From Rhodospirillales bacterium (GTDB lineage: Bacteria; Pseudomonadota; Alphaproteobacteria; Rhodospirillales; Casp-alpha2): a DNA stretch of 64,000 nucleotides. A program made the position numbers and the translations under genes. The notes below the pieces were generated by a model. The model was not told the origin of the DNA. It saw only the letters and a list, made by a program, of their open reading frames with translations, and ran no database searches. Location of the stretch: positions 946,625 to 1,010,624 of the forward strand of contig JAEPQO010000001.1 in assembly GCA_017640505.1 (NCBI GenBank). The letters run 5' to 3'. Below are positions 39,856 to 48,163 of this stretch, in pieces (the stretch's first letter is position 1; every line of letters begins with the position of its first letter).

Positions 39856-41572
39856 TTTCCTCGCGCCTCAGAACCTGGACCGTGTCGAGATAGGCGCCGA
39901 TCACCGCAGCCTCGGTGACCGATCCGAGGAATCGCCGGTCCCGGGAATCGACGATGGCCGCGGCATCGCCGATGAACGCGCGCATGCGCTCGAGTGCGTC
40001 CCAGAGTGTCGTCGTTTCATCGAACACCAATCCTTGGCCACTGATATTGTCGCGGACACGTGCGTCGGCTGCCATTGTCGACGCGCTGCCGGCCCTGAGT
40101 ATCCCATGATAGGTGCCATCCGCGTCGACGACCGGCGCTTCGGCGCGCCCGGCGCTGTTGAGACGATCAAGCGCGTCCCTGAGGGGTTCGTCGGGGCTTG
40201 CGGTCGGTGCCGTCATATCGCCCAATTCGGTGATCCTGCAATTCCGCAGGATCGCCCGGTCGCGGCCTAGCGAGAGGTCGAAGCCCCGGTTTGCCAGTTG
40301 CACGTCGAACAGCGACCGGCCGAACAGCCGGTTCGCGACCAGGTTCGAAAAAACCACCGCGACCATTGCCGCGATGGTCAGGTCGTAACTGCGGGTCAGC
40401 TCGAAGATGATCATGATCGCCGTCAGCGGTGCGCCGATGACAGGGCTGAAGACGGCCGTCATGCCGCAAATCGCATAGACGACGACACCCGAATACAGAT
40501 CCGGCAGTACTGTGCCGACCGTCGCGCCGCTCAGAGCGCCGAACAGGATGCCGATCAACAGTGCCGGCGAGAACACGCCACCGACGAAGCCGAAGCCGAC
40601 GCACATCACCGTGACGAAAATCTTGGCGATCACGAGCGCGGCCAACTCGCCGAGACCAAACGCCCCTTCGATGGTGGCGAAACGGAGTGCCTCCTTGCCG
40701 ATGCCAAGAACCTCGGGCAGTTGCAGTGCGATCAGCCCGAGCACGAGACCCGCCAATCCGGGTTTCAGCAGGTCTGGAATCGGCAACCGGGCCGCCATTT
40801 TGCCGCTTTCCGTCAACAGCCGCATGAAGGCGACGGCGATGAGCGCGCCGCATACGCCGACGCCGGCAAACAGGATGAACTCGTAACCGTGCCGGACGCC
40901 GTCGAAATGGACCAGGAACAGAGGCGCGCGCTCGAACACCACGTTGGCGAGGATATAGCCGACGGCACTCGCTACCGTGACGGGCGCAAAGGCGCGCAGT
41001 GAATAGTGCCGGAGGATGACCTCATGTGCGAAAACGATGCCGGCGATGGGGGCGTTGAATGCAGTCGATATCGCGGCGGCGACACCACAGGCGATGGAGA
41101 TACTCTGCAGGTCGTGAAGCCCGAAGCGCAATCGTGATGTCAGCTGGCCGATCAGGGTGCCGAGATAAACGAGCGGCCCGTATTGTCCGACTGACGCGCC
41201 GCAACCGAGCGAGACAAGCGCGGCAAGGGTGGAGCCGAGGCCGCTTCTGACGCTCGGCGGCGCGGCACCGGTCTGTACCGCGAGAATCGCATCGGGCGGG
41301 CCCAGGGCACGGCGTTCGGCTATACCAAAGCGGATGACCGCAGCCACCAGAATGCCGCCTGCAGCCGGTACCAGCAGCGTGGCCGCGATGACCAGTCCCG
41401 GGGTTTCCTCGTACTGGATACGCGCATGCGGCGAGATCAGCAGGATTTCGTTGAGAAGCTCGATCAGTTCGACGAAGCCGATGGCTGCGGCAGACGCCGC
41501 CGCACCGACACCGACGCCGACCGCGGAAAGCACAGCAACCCTGTAAACGCTGCGTCTGGCAGTTTCCGACAT
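39842..41572 (-). CDS. CLC-type anion transport protein with C-terminal CBS domains, lacking gating and proton glutamates
   Basis: A 576-residue CLC protein: about 430 residues of membrane domain and two CBS repeats (about 450-570). The FNAPIAGIVFAHE and GGVFSPALLIG motifs identify the family. At the position of GREGP, which carries the external gating glutamate in E. coli ClcA, the text is GQYGP (Tyr131). The internal proton glutamate position (E203 of ClcA) is Val185, the ion-coordinating Tyr is Phe422, and the GSGIP loop is replaced by LGPPDA. So it is unlikely to be a normal chloride/proton antiporter and may be a channel or carry another anion. Overlaps the solute-binding gene. Confidence 0.85.
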   Translation of the reverse strand: MSETARRSVYRVAVLSAVGVGVGAAASAAAIGFVELIELLNEILLISPHARIQYEETPGLVIAATLLVPAAGGILVAAVIRFGIAERRALGPPDAILAVQTGAAPPSVRSGLGSTLAALVSLGCGASVGQYGPLVYLGTLIGQLTSRLRFGLHDLQSISIACGVAAAISTAFNAPIAGIVFAHEVILRHYSLRAFAPVTVASAVGYILANVVFERAPLFLVHFDGVRHGYEFILFAGVGVCGALIAVAFMRLLTESGKMAARLPIPDLLKPGLAGLVLGLIALQLPEVLGIGKEALRFATIEGAFGLGELAALVIAKIFVTVMCVGFGFVGGVFSPALLIGILFGALSGATVGTVLPDLYSGVVVYAICGMTAVFSPVIGAPLTAIMIIFELTRSYDLTIAAMVAVVFSNLVANRLFGRSLFDVQLANRGFDLSLGRDRAILRNCRITELGDMTAPTASPDEPLRDALDRLNSAGRAEAPVVDADGTYHGILRAGSASTMAADARVRDNISGQGLVFDETTTLWDALERMRAFIGDAAAIVDSRDRRFLGSVTEAAVIGAYLDTVQVLRREENAAL

Positions 41573-41653
41573 GCGCGCGGAATCCCCCGTCTCCCGTGTT
41601 TGGGCACCTTAGCGCAGGACGTCTTCCACCTGCAAAGAAACCTGGAAAGCAAA

Positions 41654-42616
41654 TCAGGTGCCGTGGACGAGGAGGGCGGCCCGTGCCGCGTCGTATTCCG
41701 CCTTCAACTGTCCAATGTAATCGGCGGCCGGCTGGATCCGTTCGATCTGGCCGACGCCCTGTCCGGCACTCCAGACATCCTTCCACGCCTTGGTTTTCGA
41801 CGACCCGCTGCCGAATTCCATCTTGCGGGGCTGGGCGGCTGAGGCTTCGTCGAGGTCGGCACCCGCGGCAAGGATCGACGGGATCAGGTAGTTGCCGTGC
41901 GTGCCTGAGAAATAGGGAGTGTAGAGGACATCGGCGGCATGGCTTTCAGCGACCATTTGCTTGTGGCCCTCGGGCGCGATGCTCTCGTTCGTGGCGATGA
42001 AGGCGGAGCCGATATAGGCGAAATCCGCGCCGAGCGCCTCGGCGGCGAGGATTGCGGCACCCCCGGTGATGGCGCCGGAAAGCACGATGGCGCCGTCATA
42101 GAACGCCTTCACTTCGGGCAGCAGGGCGAACGGGCTCAGCCGGCCGGCGTGTCCGCCCGCGCCCGCGCATACCAGGATCAGGCCATCGACACCGACGCCT
42201 GCGGCTTTTTCCGCATGGCGCACCGTGATCACGTCATGGAACACCAGACCGCCGTAGCCGTGCACCGCTTCGACTACCTTGTCCGGGGCCGAGAGCGAAG
42301 TAATGACCAGCGGCACCTTGTGGCGGACAAGAGTGGCGAGGTCTTCCTCGACCCGCGGGTTGGAGCCGTGCACGATGAGGTTGACTGCATAGGGCGCCGG
42401 GGCCTTGCCGGTCTCGGCCTGGAATGCGGCGAGGCGGCTTTCGATCTCCGTCAGCCAATTGTCCAGCTCCGCGGCCGGGCGTGCGTTCAATGCCGGGAAC
42501 GATCCGACAATCCCGGCGCAGCATTGCGCAACGACCAGATCGACGCCCGAGGCCAGGAACATCGGCGCGCCGATGACGGGCAGCGTCAGATTTGCCTTTA
42601 ACGTGTCTACGCTCAT
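41654..42616 (-). CDS. Nitronate monooxygenase-like flavoprotein (2-nitropropane dioxygenase family)
   Basis: A 320-residue FMN-dependent TIM-barrel oxidoreductase. The N-terminal LPVIGAPMFLASG, the FMN-phosphate motif GAGGHAGRLSPFALL (about 170-184) and GADFAYIGSAFIATNES (about 212-228) are the family hallmarks. Members oxidise alkyl nitronates or act as NADH:quinone reductases or enoyl reductases. The catalytic His of class I nitronate monooxygenases falls in GGHAG. It is a single leftward gene between CLC and the serine protease; the true substrate is unknown. Confidence 0.88.
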   Translation of the reverse strand: MSVDTLKANLTLPVIGAPMFLASGVDLVVAQCCAGIVGSFPALNARPAAELDNWLTEIESRLAAFQAETGKAPAPYAVNLIVHGSNPRVEEDLATLVRHKVPLVITSLSAPDKVVEAVHGYGGLVFHDVITVRHAEKAAGVGVDGLILVCAGAGGHAGRLSPFALLPEVKAFYDGAIVLSGAITGGAAILAAEALGADFAYIGSAFIATNESIAPEGHKQMVAESHAADVLYTPYFSGTHGNYLIPSILAAGADLDEASAAQPRKMEFGSGSSKTKAWKDVWSAGQGVGQIERIQPAADYIGQLKAEYDAARAALLVHGT

Positions 42617-42634
42617 TCGCTTCTTCCCATCGTT

Positions 42635-43531
42635 TCAATGCACCCGGCAAAGCACCTTGGCGACGCGCAGCGACGTTAGCAGGCCGCGTGCGGTGGCGGG
42701 ATAGTTTTCGGCGTCCAGGGTGCCGGCGGTCTCGGTCTTTCCCGCGCCGCCGGTTCGTCCGTTCATGTAACGAAGCGTCGCCGGTTCGGCGGAGATCACG
42801 CGGCCGCGCCTCGGTTCCTCGGCCAGGACGACGCCGATGATGCGGCCCGCGTCGTCAAAGGTGGGGCCGCCGGAAAGCCCGCCCAGACTATCGAAACGAT
42901 CGGGGATGCGGCTTCGCTCCGACCAGACGTCGGCGCGTTCCCGGGTTTTGTAACGGCCGCGTTCCTGCAGCACCGTGGTGCCGATCTTGGTGACGTGCAC
43001 CGCGCCGGGCCGTCCCTTCGGGAAGCCGATCATGTAGCCGTCGTCACCTTTGGCGGCGTCGGGCCCGAGCGGGAACGGCGTCGGACCGTTCCGTGTTGAA
43101 AGAAGGGTCACGTCGGCGTTCGGGTGGTTCTCGACGTTCAGTACCTTGATGCCTTTGCGGGGCGCGACCTGAAGGCCGATGTCGTCGCAGCCGTCGGTCA
43201 CGTGACGCGCCGTCAGCCACTTGCCGTCGCCGATGGCGAAGGCCGTGCCGGTGCCGTTGGTTTTACGCGGGCCAACATCGACGAACGAACGCCGCTCGGG
43301 CGGCGACCAGTCCGGCGCGAGCCGGAACCGTTGGCTCGGCCCGTCGTTCAGCCAGCTTTCGGTTTCTTCGGCCCACAGTTTGCCCGGATCTATCTTCGGC
43401 GCGGGACGGCGCGGGTTCTCGGCCGACGGTGGCGGTGCCGGTGACGGCGCGTCGGGACCCGCGCGCATGATCTGACCGGCGACGACGACGATCCCGAGCA
43501 GGATCAACGCCATGATGTCGCGTAGCCGCAT
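42635..43531 (-). CDS. Trypsin-like serine protease, membrane-anchored
   Basis: A 298-residue protein with an N-terminal membrane anchor or signal (residues 6-22), a Pro-rich linker and an S1-fold peptidase domain. The catalytic triad is visible: H110 in TARHVTDGC, D140 in HPNADVTLL and S220 in GGLSGGPTF. The protease should face the periplasm. No PDZ domain is present, so it is not a DegP relative. It lies in a leftward series behind the DUF350 gene, with a gap of ten bases, suggesting one transcript; the relation between them is unclear. Confidence 0.85.
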   Translation of the reverse strand: MRLRDIMALILLGIVVVAGQIMRAGPDAPSPAPPPSAENPRRPAPKIDPGKLWAEETESWLNDGPSQRFRLAPDWSPPERRSFVDVGPRKTNGTGTAFAIGDGKWLTARHVTDGCDDIGLQVAPRKGIKVLNVENHPNADVTLLSTRNGPTPFPLGPDAAKGDDGYMIGFPKGRPGAVHVTKIGTTVLQERGRYKTRERADVWSERSRIPDRFDSLGGLSGGPTFDDAGRIIGVVLAEEPRRGRVISAEPATLRYMNGRTGGAGKTETAGTLDAENYPATARGLLTSLRVAKVLCRVH

Positions 43532-43540
43532 CTCTTGGGG

Positions 43541-43954
43541 TTATCCCGCGACGGCGGCGGCGTTGATCGCGGCAACGGCGAGCTTGATCGACACCAGCAA
43601 TACCGCTGCGCCCATTTCGCCGCTTTCGATGCGCTGCGGCAGGTCTTTCAGAAGCAGGTCCGCGACGCGGTAGGCGATGATCTGAAGAAACAGGGTGACA
43701 GGCCCCCAGACGAGAATCTCATAAACACTGACACTGGCCGCCATGGCGAATGCGAGGGGCAGGGCGAGGCCGATGACCGCACCGCCCATGGAAACGGCGG
43801 CGGCGGTGTTGCCGTTGCGGATCAGTTCCAGCTCGTCCCATGGCGTGATCCACATGTAAAGGAGCACGCCCGCCACAAGCATGGCGATGGTCACGGACGA
43901 ATGCAGCATCAGGATCGGAAAACCGGCGAGGAAACTGTCGATCACGGCCTGCAT
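43541..43954 (-). CDS. DUF350 family membrane protein
   Basis: A 137-residue inner-membrane protein with four hydrophobic helices. The segment ELIRNGNTAAAVSMGGAVIGLALPLA is the signature of DUF350 (UPF0719), small proteins of two or four helices with no assigned activity. Start at 43954, preceded by GAGGAGC, a strong ribosome-binding site. It is ten bases downstream of the prephenate dehydrogenase gene in the same direction and probably on the same transcript. Confidence 0.85.
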   Translation of the reverse strand: MQAVIDSFLAGFPILMLHSSVTIAMLVAGVLLYMWITPWDELELIRNGNTAAAVSMGGAVIGLALPLAFAMAASVSVYEILVWGPVTLFLQIIAYRVADLLLKDLPQRIESGEMGAAVLLVSIKLAVAAINAAAVAG

Positions 43955-43964
43955 GGCATGCTCC

Positions 43965-44912
43965 TCAGTCGTCGTTGTCCTGGGAATAAGGCCCCGGGAT
44001 GGCGCCCAGGTCCGGTGCCGGCATGTCGTCCTGGTGGGCATCGACCACGCCCCGGCGAATGGCACGGGTGCGGGTGAAATGCTCGAACAGCCGGTCGCCG
44101 TCGCCGCGGCGGATGGCGCGCTTCAGTTCCGTGAGGTCCTCGTCGAACCGTCCGAGGACTTCCAGCACGGCGTCCTTGTTGGTCAGGAAGATGTCCCGCC
44201 ACATCGTCGGGTCCGATGCCGCGATGCGGGTGAAGTCCCTGAAACCGGAGGCGGAAAACTTGATGACTTCCTGTTGCAGGTCTTCGCCCAGGTCGGTCGC
44301 CGTGCCGACGATGGTGTAGGCAATCAGGTGCGGCAGATGCGACGTGATGGCCAGCACCTGGTCGTGGTGCGCGGCGTCCATCACTTCGACCATCGCCTCG
44401 GCGCGGAGCCACAGCTCGCGCACTCTATCGACGGCCGCCTGATCGGCACCCTCGGCAGGGGTCAGGATCGTCCAGCGGCCCTTGAACAGTTCCGGGAACC
44501 CGGCGTCGGGGCCGGAATGCTCGGTCCCGGCGACCGGGTGGCCGGGGACAAGATGAACGTGATCGGGCACGTGCTTGCCGAGCGTCTCGAATACCGGCAG
44601 CTTGACCGAGCCGACGTCGGTGACGATGGCGCCGTCCTTCAGGAACGGTGCGATGTGCTTGCCGATCGCCTCATAGGCGCCCATCGGCGTGCAGATGATG
44701 ACCAGATCGGCGTTACGCACGGCGTCGCCGGCATCGAGCGTGCCGCGGTCGCAGAGGTTCAGTTCGATGGCACGCTTCAGCGTATCCTCGCGCCGGGTGG
44801 AAACGACGATTTCACCGGCAAGGCTGTCGCGGCGCATGACGTGCGCCAGCGACGAGCCGATCAGCCCGATGCCGATCAGCGTCACGCGGCCGAACAGGGG
44901 GGCGCCGCTCAT
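43965..44912 (-). CDS. tyrA: Prephenate/arogenate dehydrogenase
   Basis: A 315-residue NAD(P)-dependent enzyme that oxidatively decarboxylates prephenate (or arogenate) on the way to tyrosine. The Rossmann motif GIGLIGSS is at residues 14-21; the catalytic region GHPVAGTEHSG (His of the HPxAG motif) and SHLPHLIAY are present. It lacks a fused chorismate mutase, as is normal here, because that activity is encoded two genes upstream. The start at 44912 overlaps the hisC stop by four bases. Whether arogenate or prephenate is preferred cannot be told from sequence. Confidence 0.92.
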   Translation of the reverse strand: MSGAPLFGRVTLIGIGLIGSSLAHVMRRDSLAGEIVVSTRREDTLKRAIELNLCDRGTLDAGDAVRNADLVIICTPMGAYEAIGKHIAPFLKDGAIVTDVGSVKLPVFETLGKHVPDHVHLVPGHPVAGTEHSGPDAGFPELFKGRWTILTPAEGADQAAVDRVRELWLRAEAMVEVMDAAHHDQVLAITSHLPHLIAYTIVGTATDLGEDLQQEVIKFSASGFRDFTRIAASDPTMWRDIFLTNKDAVLEVLGRFDEDLTELKRAIRRGDGDRLFEHFTRTRAIRRGVVDAHQDDMPAPDLGAIPGPYSQDNDD

Positions 44913-46024
44913 TCTGCCGCTCCCGGCTCGTTTTTGCCGAGGAACTGCGCCAGCGTGTCGACGACGGCGCGCATCTCTTCCTCGAGACCGATGGTGATGC
45001 GAAGGCAGTTCGGGAAGCCGTAGCCGCCCATGCGCCGGACGACGATCCCCTTCGTTTTCAGGAAATTGTCGGCGGCCTCGGCTCCGCGATCCGTGTCGGT
45101 GCCGAAGCAGACCAGCAGGAAATTGCCGATCGACGGCGTGACATCGAGGCCGAGCTTGCGAAGCTCGTCCGCCGTCCACTCGCGCCACTTCGTGTTGTGC
45201 TCGCGGCTCATGTCCTCGAATTCGGTATCCCGGATCGCCGCGATGCCGGCCGCCATCGCCGCGGCACCCACGTTGAATGGGCCGCGGATACGGTTCAGCA
45301 CGTCGATCACGTTCGCCGGCGCATAGCACCAGCCGAGGCGCACGCCGCCAAGCGCGTAGATCTTCGAAAAGGTCCGCGTCATCACCGTGTTTTCGCCGGC
45401 GTCGACCAGTTCGATGCCGGGGGTGTAATCATCCACCGTCACGTATTCCGCGTAGGCCGCGTCGATCACCAGGAGGATATCCTCGCGCAAGCCGTCGCGT
45501 AGCCGCTTCACCTCGCTCGCCGGCAGGTACGTTCCGGTTGGGTTGTTCGGGTTCGCGAGAAACACGATCCGTGTCCTGTCGGTGACGGCGGCCAGCAGGT
45601 TGTCGACGTTCGCCGTCTTGTCCGTTTCAGGCGCGGTCATCGGCGTCGCACCGACCGTCTTCGCCGAGATCGGGTACATCAGGAACCCGTGTTCGGAATA
45701 GAGCACCTCGTCGCCCGGCCCGGCGTAGGCCTTGCACAGCAGCGAAATCAGCTCGTCCGAGCCTGCGCCGCAGACGATCTTGTCCGGGTCGAGGTCGTAG
45801 CGTTCACCGATGGCGGCGCGTAACTTGAGGGCGCCGCCGTCCGGATAGCGGTGCAGCGCCGTGGCCTCGGCCTCGTGCGCCTTCGATGACGACGGGCTCG
45901 GGCCGAACGGTCCTTCGTTGGACGAAAGCTTGATGATGCGGTCGACACCGGGAATGGACGACTCGCCGCCGACGTAGGCCGCGATATCCATAATCCCCGG
46001 GCGCGGATTGGGGCGCTCGGACAT
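44909..46024 (-). CDS. hisC: Histidinol-phosphate aminotransferase (also aromatic amino-acid aminotransferase)
   Basis: A 371-residue fold-I PLP aminotransferase. The PLP lysine is K221 in RTFSKIYALGGVRLGW; other motifs are LSSNEGPFGPSP, the cofactor-ring contacts NPNNPTGTY and DAAYAEY. HisC converts imidazole-acetol phosphate to histidinol phosphate; in alphaproteobacteria the copy placed between chorismate mutase and tyrA, as here, also transaminates aromatic keto acids, so a joint role in phenylalanine and tyrosine synthesis is likely. It overlaps its upstream neighbour by one base and tyrA by four. Confidence 0.93.
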   Translation of the reverse strand: MSERPNPRPGIMDIAAYVGGESSIPGVDRIIKLSSNEGPFGPSPSSSKAHEAEATALHRYPDGGALKLRAAIGERYDLDPDKIVCGAGSDELISLLCKAYAGPGDEVLYSEHGFLMYPISAKTVGATPMTAPETDKTANVDNLLAAVTDRTRIVFLANPNNPTGTYLPASEVKRLRDGLREDILLVIDAAYAEYVTVDDYTPGIELVDAGENTVMTRTFSKIYALGGVRLGWCYAPANVIDVLNRIRGPFNVGAAAMAAGIAAIRDTEFEDMSREHNTKWREWTADELRKLGLDVTPSIGNFLLVCFGTDTDRGAEAADNFLKTKGIVVRRMGGYGFPNCLRITIGLEEEMRAVVDTLAQFLGKNEPGAAE

Positions 46025-46908
46025 CAGGCGTCTCCGTCCGGGTGCGCGACGTCGCGCTCACCCAGGGGCGTGCCGTACCCGCCCAGGTGAATGATCCGTT
46101 GTGCCGATTTCCCGATGGCGTCGATGAAGCGTGGAAACTGCTTGCCCGCGGGATCGACGAAGCCGAATGCCTCGACCAGGTACATCCAGCCGGGCGGACG
46201 GTTGGGGTCGTGCCAGTTCTGCACGAAAGCCGCGCTGACGCCGGCGGAATTCAGCGCGTCCTCGATCTTGCGCGCGCTGATCTCGGTCTCGGTCTCGACG
46301 GCCAGAAGCGAGCGGTCGCGGCCGGTGATTTCCTGTTCGATGGGGCAGATAACGGCGGCTTCGATGCCGGAGCCGCGCATGTTTGATCCGGGGACGAACG
46401 GCAGGCGGGCGATGATCTTGGGGGTGTCGGGGGACTGTGAGACCATGTATCGCCACCACGGGTCGGGATCGTCGCGGCTGGGCCACGGCAGGATTCCGAC
46501 CGACGATTCCTGGCTGCGCACGGCTTCCACTACGGCGCGGCCGGAACTGTGCCGTGCCATCTTCGTGAACGAGCCGTATTGATCGCGCGCCATGTCCCAG
46601 TACCCGGGTTCGTCCGGCACGTCCTTGACGGCGACGGAGAACGGCCCTTCGAAGCTCAGCGTGGCGACGATGATCTCGCGCCAGATGCGGCACATCTCGC
46701 GTTTCGGAAAATTGCCGCGATGACGCGCAGTCAGACGGTACATCATCTCCGCCTCGCGGGCAGGTCTGATCTTGACCGTCTCGCCTTCCTTGATCGTGCG
46801 CACCTTTTCGACGATCTCGGTGCGCCGGATCAGCAAATCCTGGATCTGATGGTCGATGGCGTCGATCTCGTCGCGAACCGCCGCCAGCGCTTTTTTCTTA
46901 TCGGTCAT
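46024..46908 (-). CDS. Chorismate mutase with a divergent prephenate-dehydratase-like C-terminal region
   Basis: A 294-residue protein. Residues 1-90 form an AroQ-type chorismate mutase (AVRDEIDAIDHQIQDLLIRR, the catalytic Arg/Lys set, REMCRIWREII), which turns chorismate into prephenate. The remaining 200 residues resemble the layout of a PheA dehydratase plus ACT-like end (GRDRSLLAVETETEISARKI), but the dehydratase active-site TRF motif is not found; PIEQEITGRDR stands near its place. So only the mutase activity can be supported. It is the first gene of a CM-hisC-tyrA-DUF350-protease run with 1- to 10-base spacings. Confidence 0.85.
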   Translation of the reverse strand: MTDKKKALAAVRDEIDAIDHQIQDLLIRRTEIVEKVRTIKEGETVKIRPAREAEMMYRLTARHRGNFPKREMCRIWREIIVATLSFEGPFSVAVKDVPDEPGYWDMARDQYGSFTKMARHSSGRAVVEAVRSQESSVGILPWPSRDDPDPWWRYMVSQSPDTPKIIARLPFVPGSNMRGSGIEAAVICPIEQEITGRDRSLLAVETETEISARKIEDALNSAGVSAAFVQNWHDPNRPPGWMYLVEAFGFVDPAGKQFPRFIDAIGKSAQRIIHLGGYGTPLGERDVAHPDGDA

Positions 46909-47001
46909 GACCCCACTGCCCGCCAGACATCGAAAGTAAATTCAGGCCGGCTAGTGATAATGGCTAAGGCTCTGGAAATCAAAGCAAAGGTGATCGGGCC
47001 G

Positions 47002-47391
47002 TCAGCCGCCGTCCGACTTGCCCATCGCGGTTGCCAGCAATTCGCGGAAAAGTGCCAGAATCTTGTCGAGGAACTTCAGCTCGCGTTCGCGGTCCGCTTC
47101 GTACTTGGCCTTGGCGGCTTCCTCGGCGGCCTTACGTTCCGCTTCGATCTGCTCATAGGATTTTTTCGGCACGTCCGCTGCGTCGGTCGAGGTCGTGCAG
47201 ACGAGATTTTCGCCTTCGAGCGAGCAGACAGCGATCTCGCCGGTTTGCGTGTTCAGCCGCCAGACCCGGCTGTCGGTCGCCTTGACGATCTGATAGACGC
47301 CGTCGCGCGTGCTGCCGGCGAGCTCTGCCGTGGCGGGCGTTGCCAGTACGAGAAGGACTGGGATCAAAATGAAACGCATCTTGATTGTCAT
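47002..47391 (-). CDS. Small exported coiled-coil protein
   Basis: A 129-residue protein with a signal peptide (residues 1-22, cleavage after TPATA), a short beta-rich part (DGVYQIVKATDSRVWRLN) with two Cys (C47 and C55 region, VCSLEG and LVCTTS) that could form a disulfide, and a C-terminal Lys/Glu/Ala helix (IEAERKAAEEAAKAKYEAD). Start at 47391 with AAGGAAAG upstream. It follows queC by 14 bases in the same direction, so it may share its transcript, but no link to queuosine is apparent. Function unknown. Confidence 0.7.
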   Translation of the reverse strand: MTIKMRFILIPVLLVLATPATAELAGSTRDGVYQIVKATDSRVWRLNTQTGEIAVCSLEGENLVCTTSTDAADVPKKSYEQIEAERKAAEEAAKAKYEADRERELKFLDKILALFRELLATAMGKSDGG

Positions 47392-47405
47392 CGTTCTTTC
47401 CTTGT

Positions 47406-48101
47406 TCACGCGGCGTACGGCGTCGGGTCGTCGAGGCCCGCGTCCTTGAAGCCTTTCTTGCGCAGATGGCAGGCGTCGCAGTCGCCGCAATGCCTGCCGT
47501 CTTCCGTTGGATCATAGCAGCTTAAGGTATGCGCGTAATCGACGCCGAGCGCTGTGCCGCGCGTCACGATCTCGGCCTTGGTCATGTCGATCAGTGGCGT
47601 GTGCAGGGTAAACGGGCGCTCGCCCTCGACGCCGGCCTTGGTCGCGAGGTTCATGACGTCTTCGAAGGCCTTGACGAATTCGGGCCGGCAGTCGGGATAA
47701 CCGGAGTAATCGAGCGCGTTGACGCCGATGAAGACGTCAAACGCCTCGGTCGTTTCCGCGAGCGCCAGCGCATAGGACAGGAACACCGTGTTGCGCGCCG
47801 GCACATATGTAACCGGGATGCCATCACCGATTTCGGCGTCGGAGCGGTGCTTGGGCACGTCGATGTCGGCTGTCAGCGCCGAACCGCCGAAGGCCCGCAG
47901 GTCGATGTCGGCGACAACGTGACGCTTGATGCCGTTCGCCTTGGCAAGCGCGGCCGCGACGTCGATTTCCTGTGCATGGCGCTGACCGTAACGGAACGTC
48001 AGCGTCACCGGCTCGAAGCCCTGTTCGCGGGCAATTGCCAGCACGGTCGCCGAATCCAGGCCGCCGCTCAACAGCACCACCGCCGGTTTGCCTGTGCTCA
48101 T
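47406..48101 (-). CDS. queC: 7-cyano-7-deazaguanine (preQ0) synthase
   Basis: A 231-residue ATP-pyrophosphatase-type enzyme converting 7-carboxy-7-deazaguanine to preQ0 with ATP and ammonia. The PP-loop SGGLDSAT is at 12-19, and the zinc site is made by C195, C205, C208 and C211 ([16 protein letters not shown]). It is divergent from queG, with only 62 bases between their starts, so the two share a promoter region. Together with queE, queD, queF, tgt and queA further right, this supplies most of the queuosine tRNA modification pathway. Confidence 0.96.
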   Translation of the reverse strand: MSTGKPAVVLLSGGLDSATVLAIAREQGFEPVTLTFRYGQRHAQEIDVAAALAKANGIKRHVVADIDLRAFGGSALTADIDVPKHRSDAEIGDGIPVTYVPARNTVFLSYALALAETTEAFDVFIGVNALDYSGYPDCRPEFVKAFEDVMNLATKAGVEGERPFTLHTPLIDMTKAEIVTRGTALGVDYAHTLSCYDPTEDGRHCGDCDACHLRKKGFKDAGLDDPTPYAA

Positions 48102-48163
48102 ATTCTTAAACCTATATTGCCGTCATCATTGATCGGGCGGCTCATTAGCATAATGCTGGCGGT

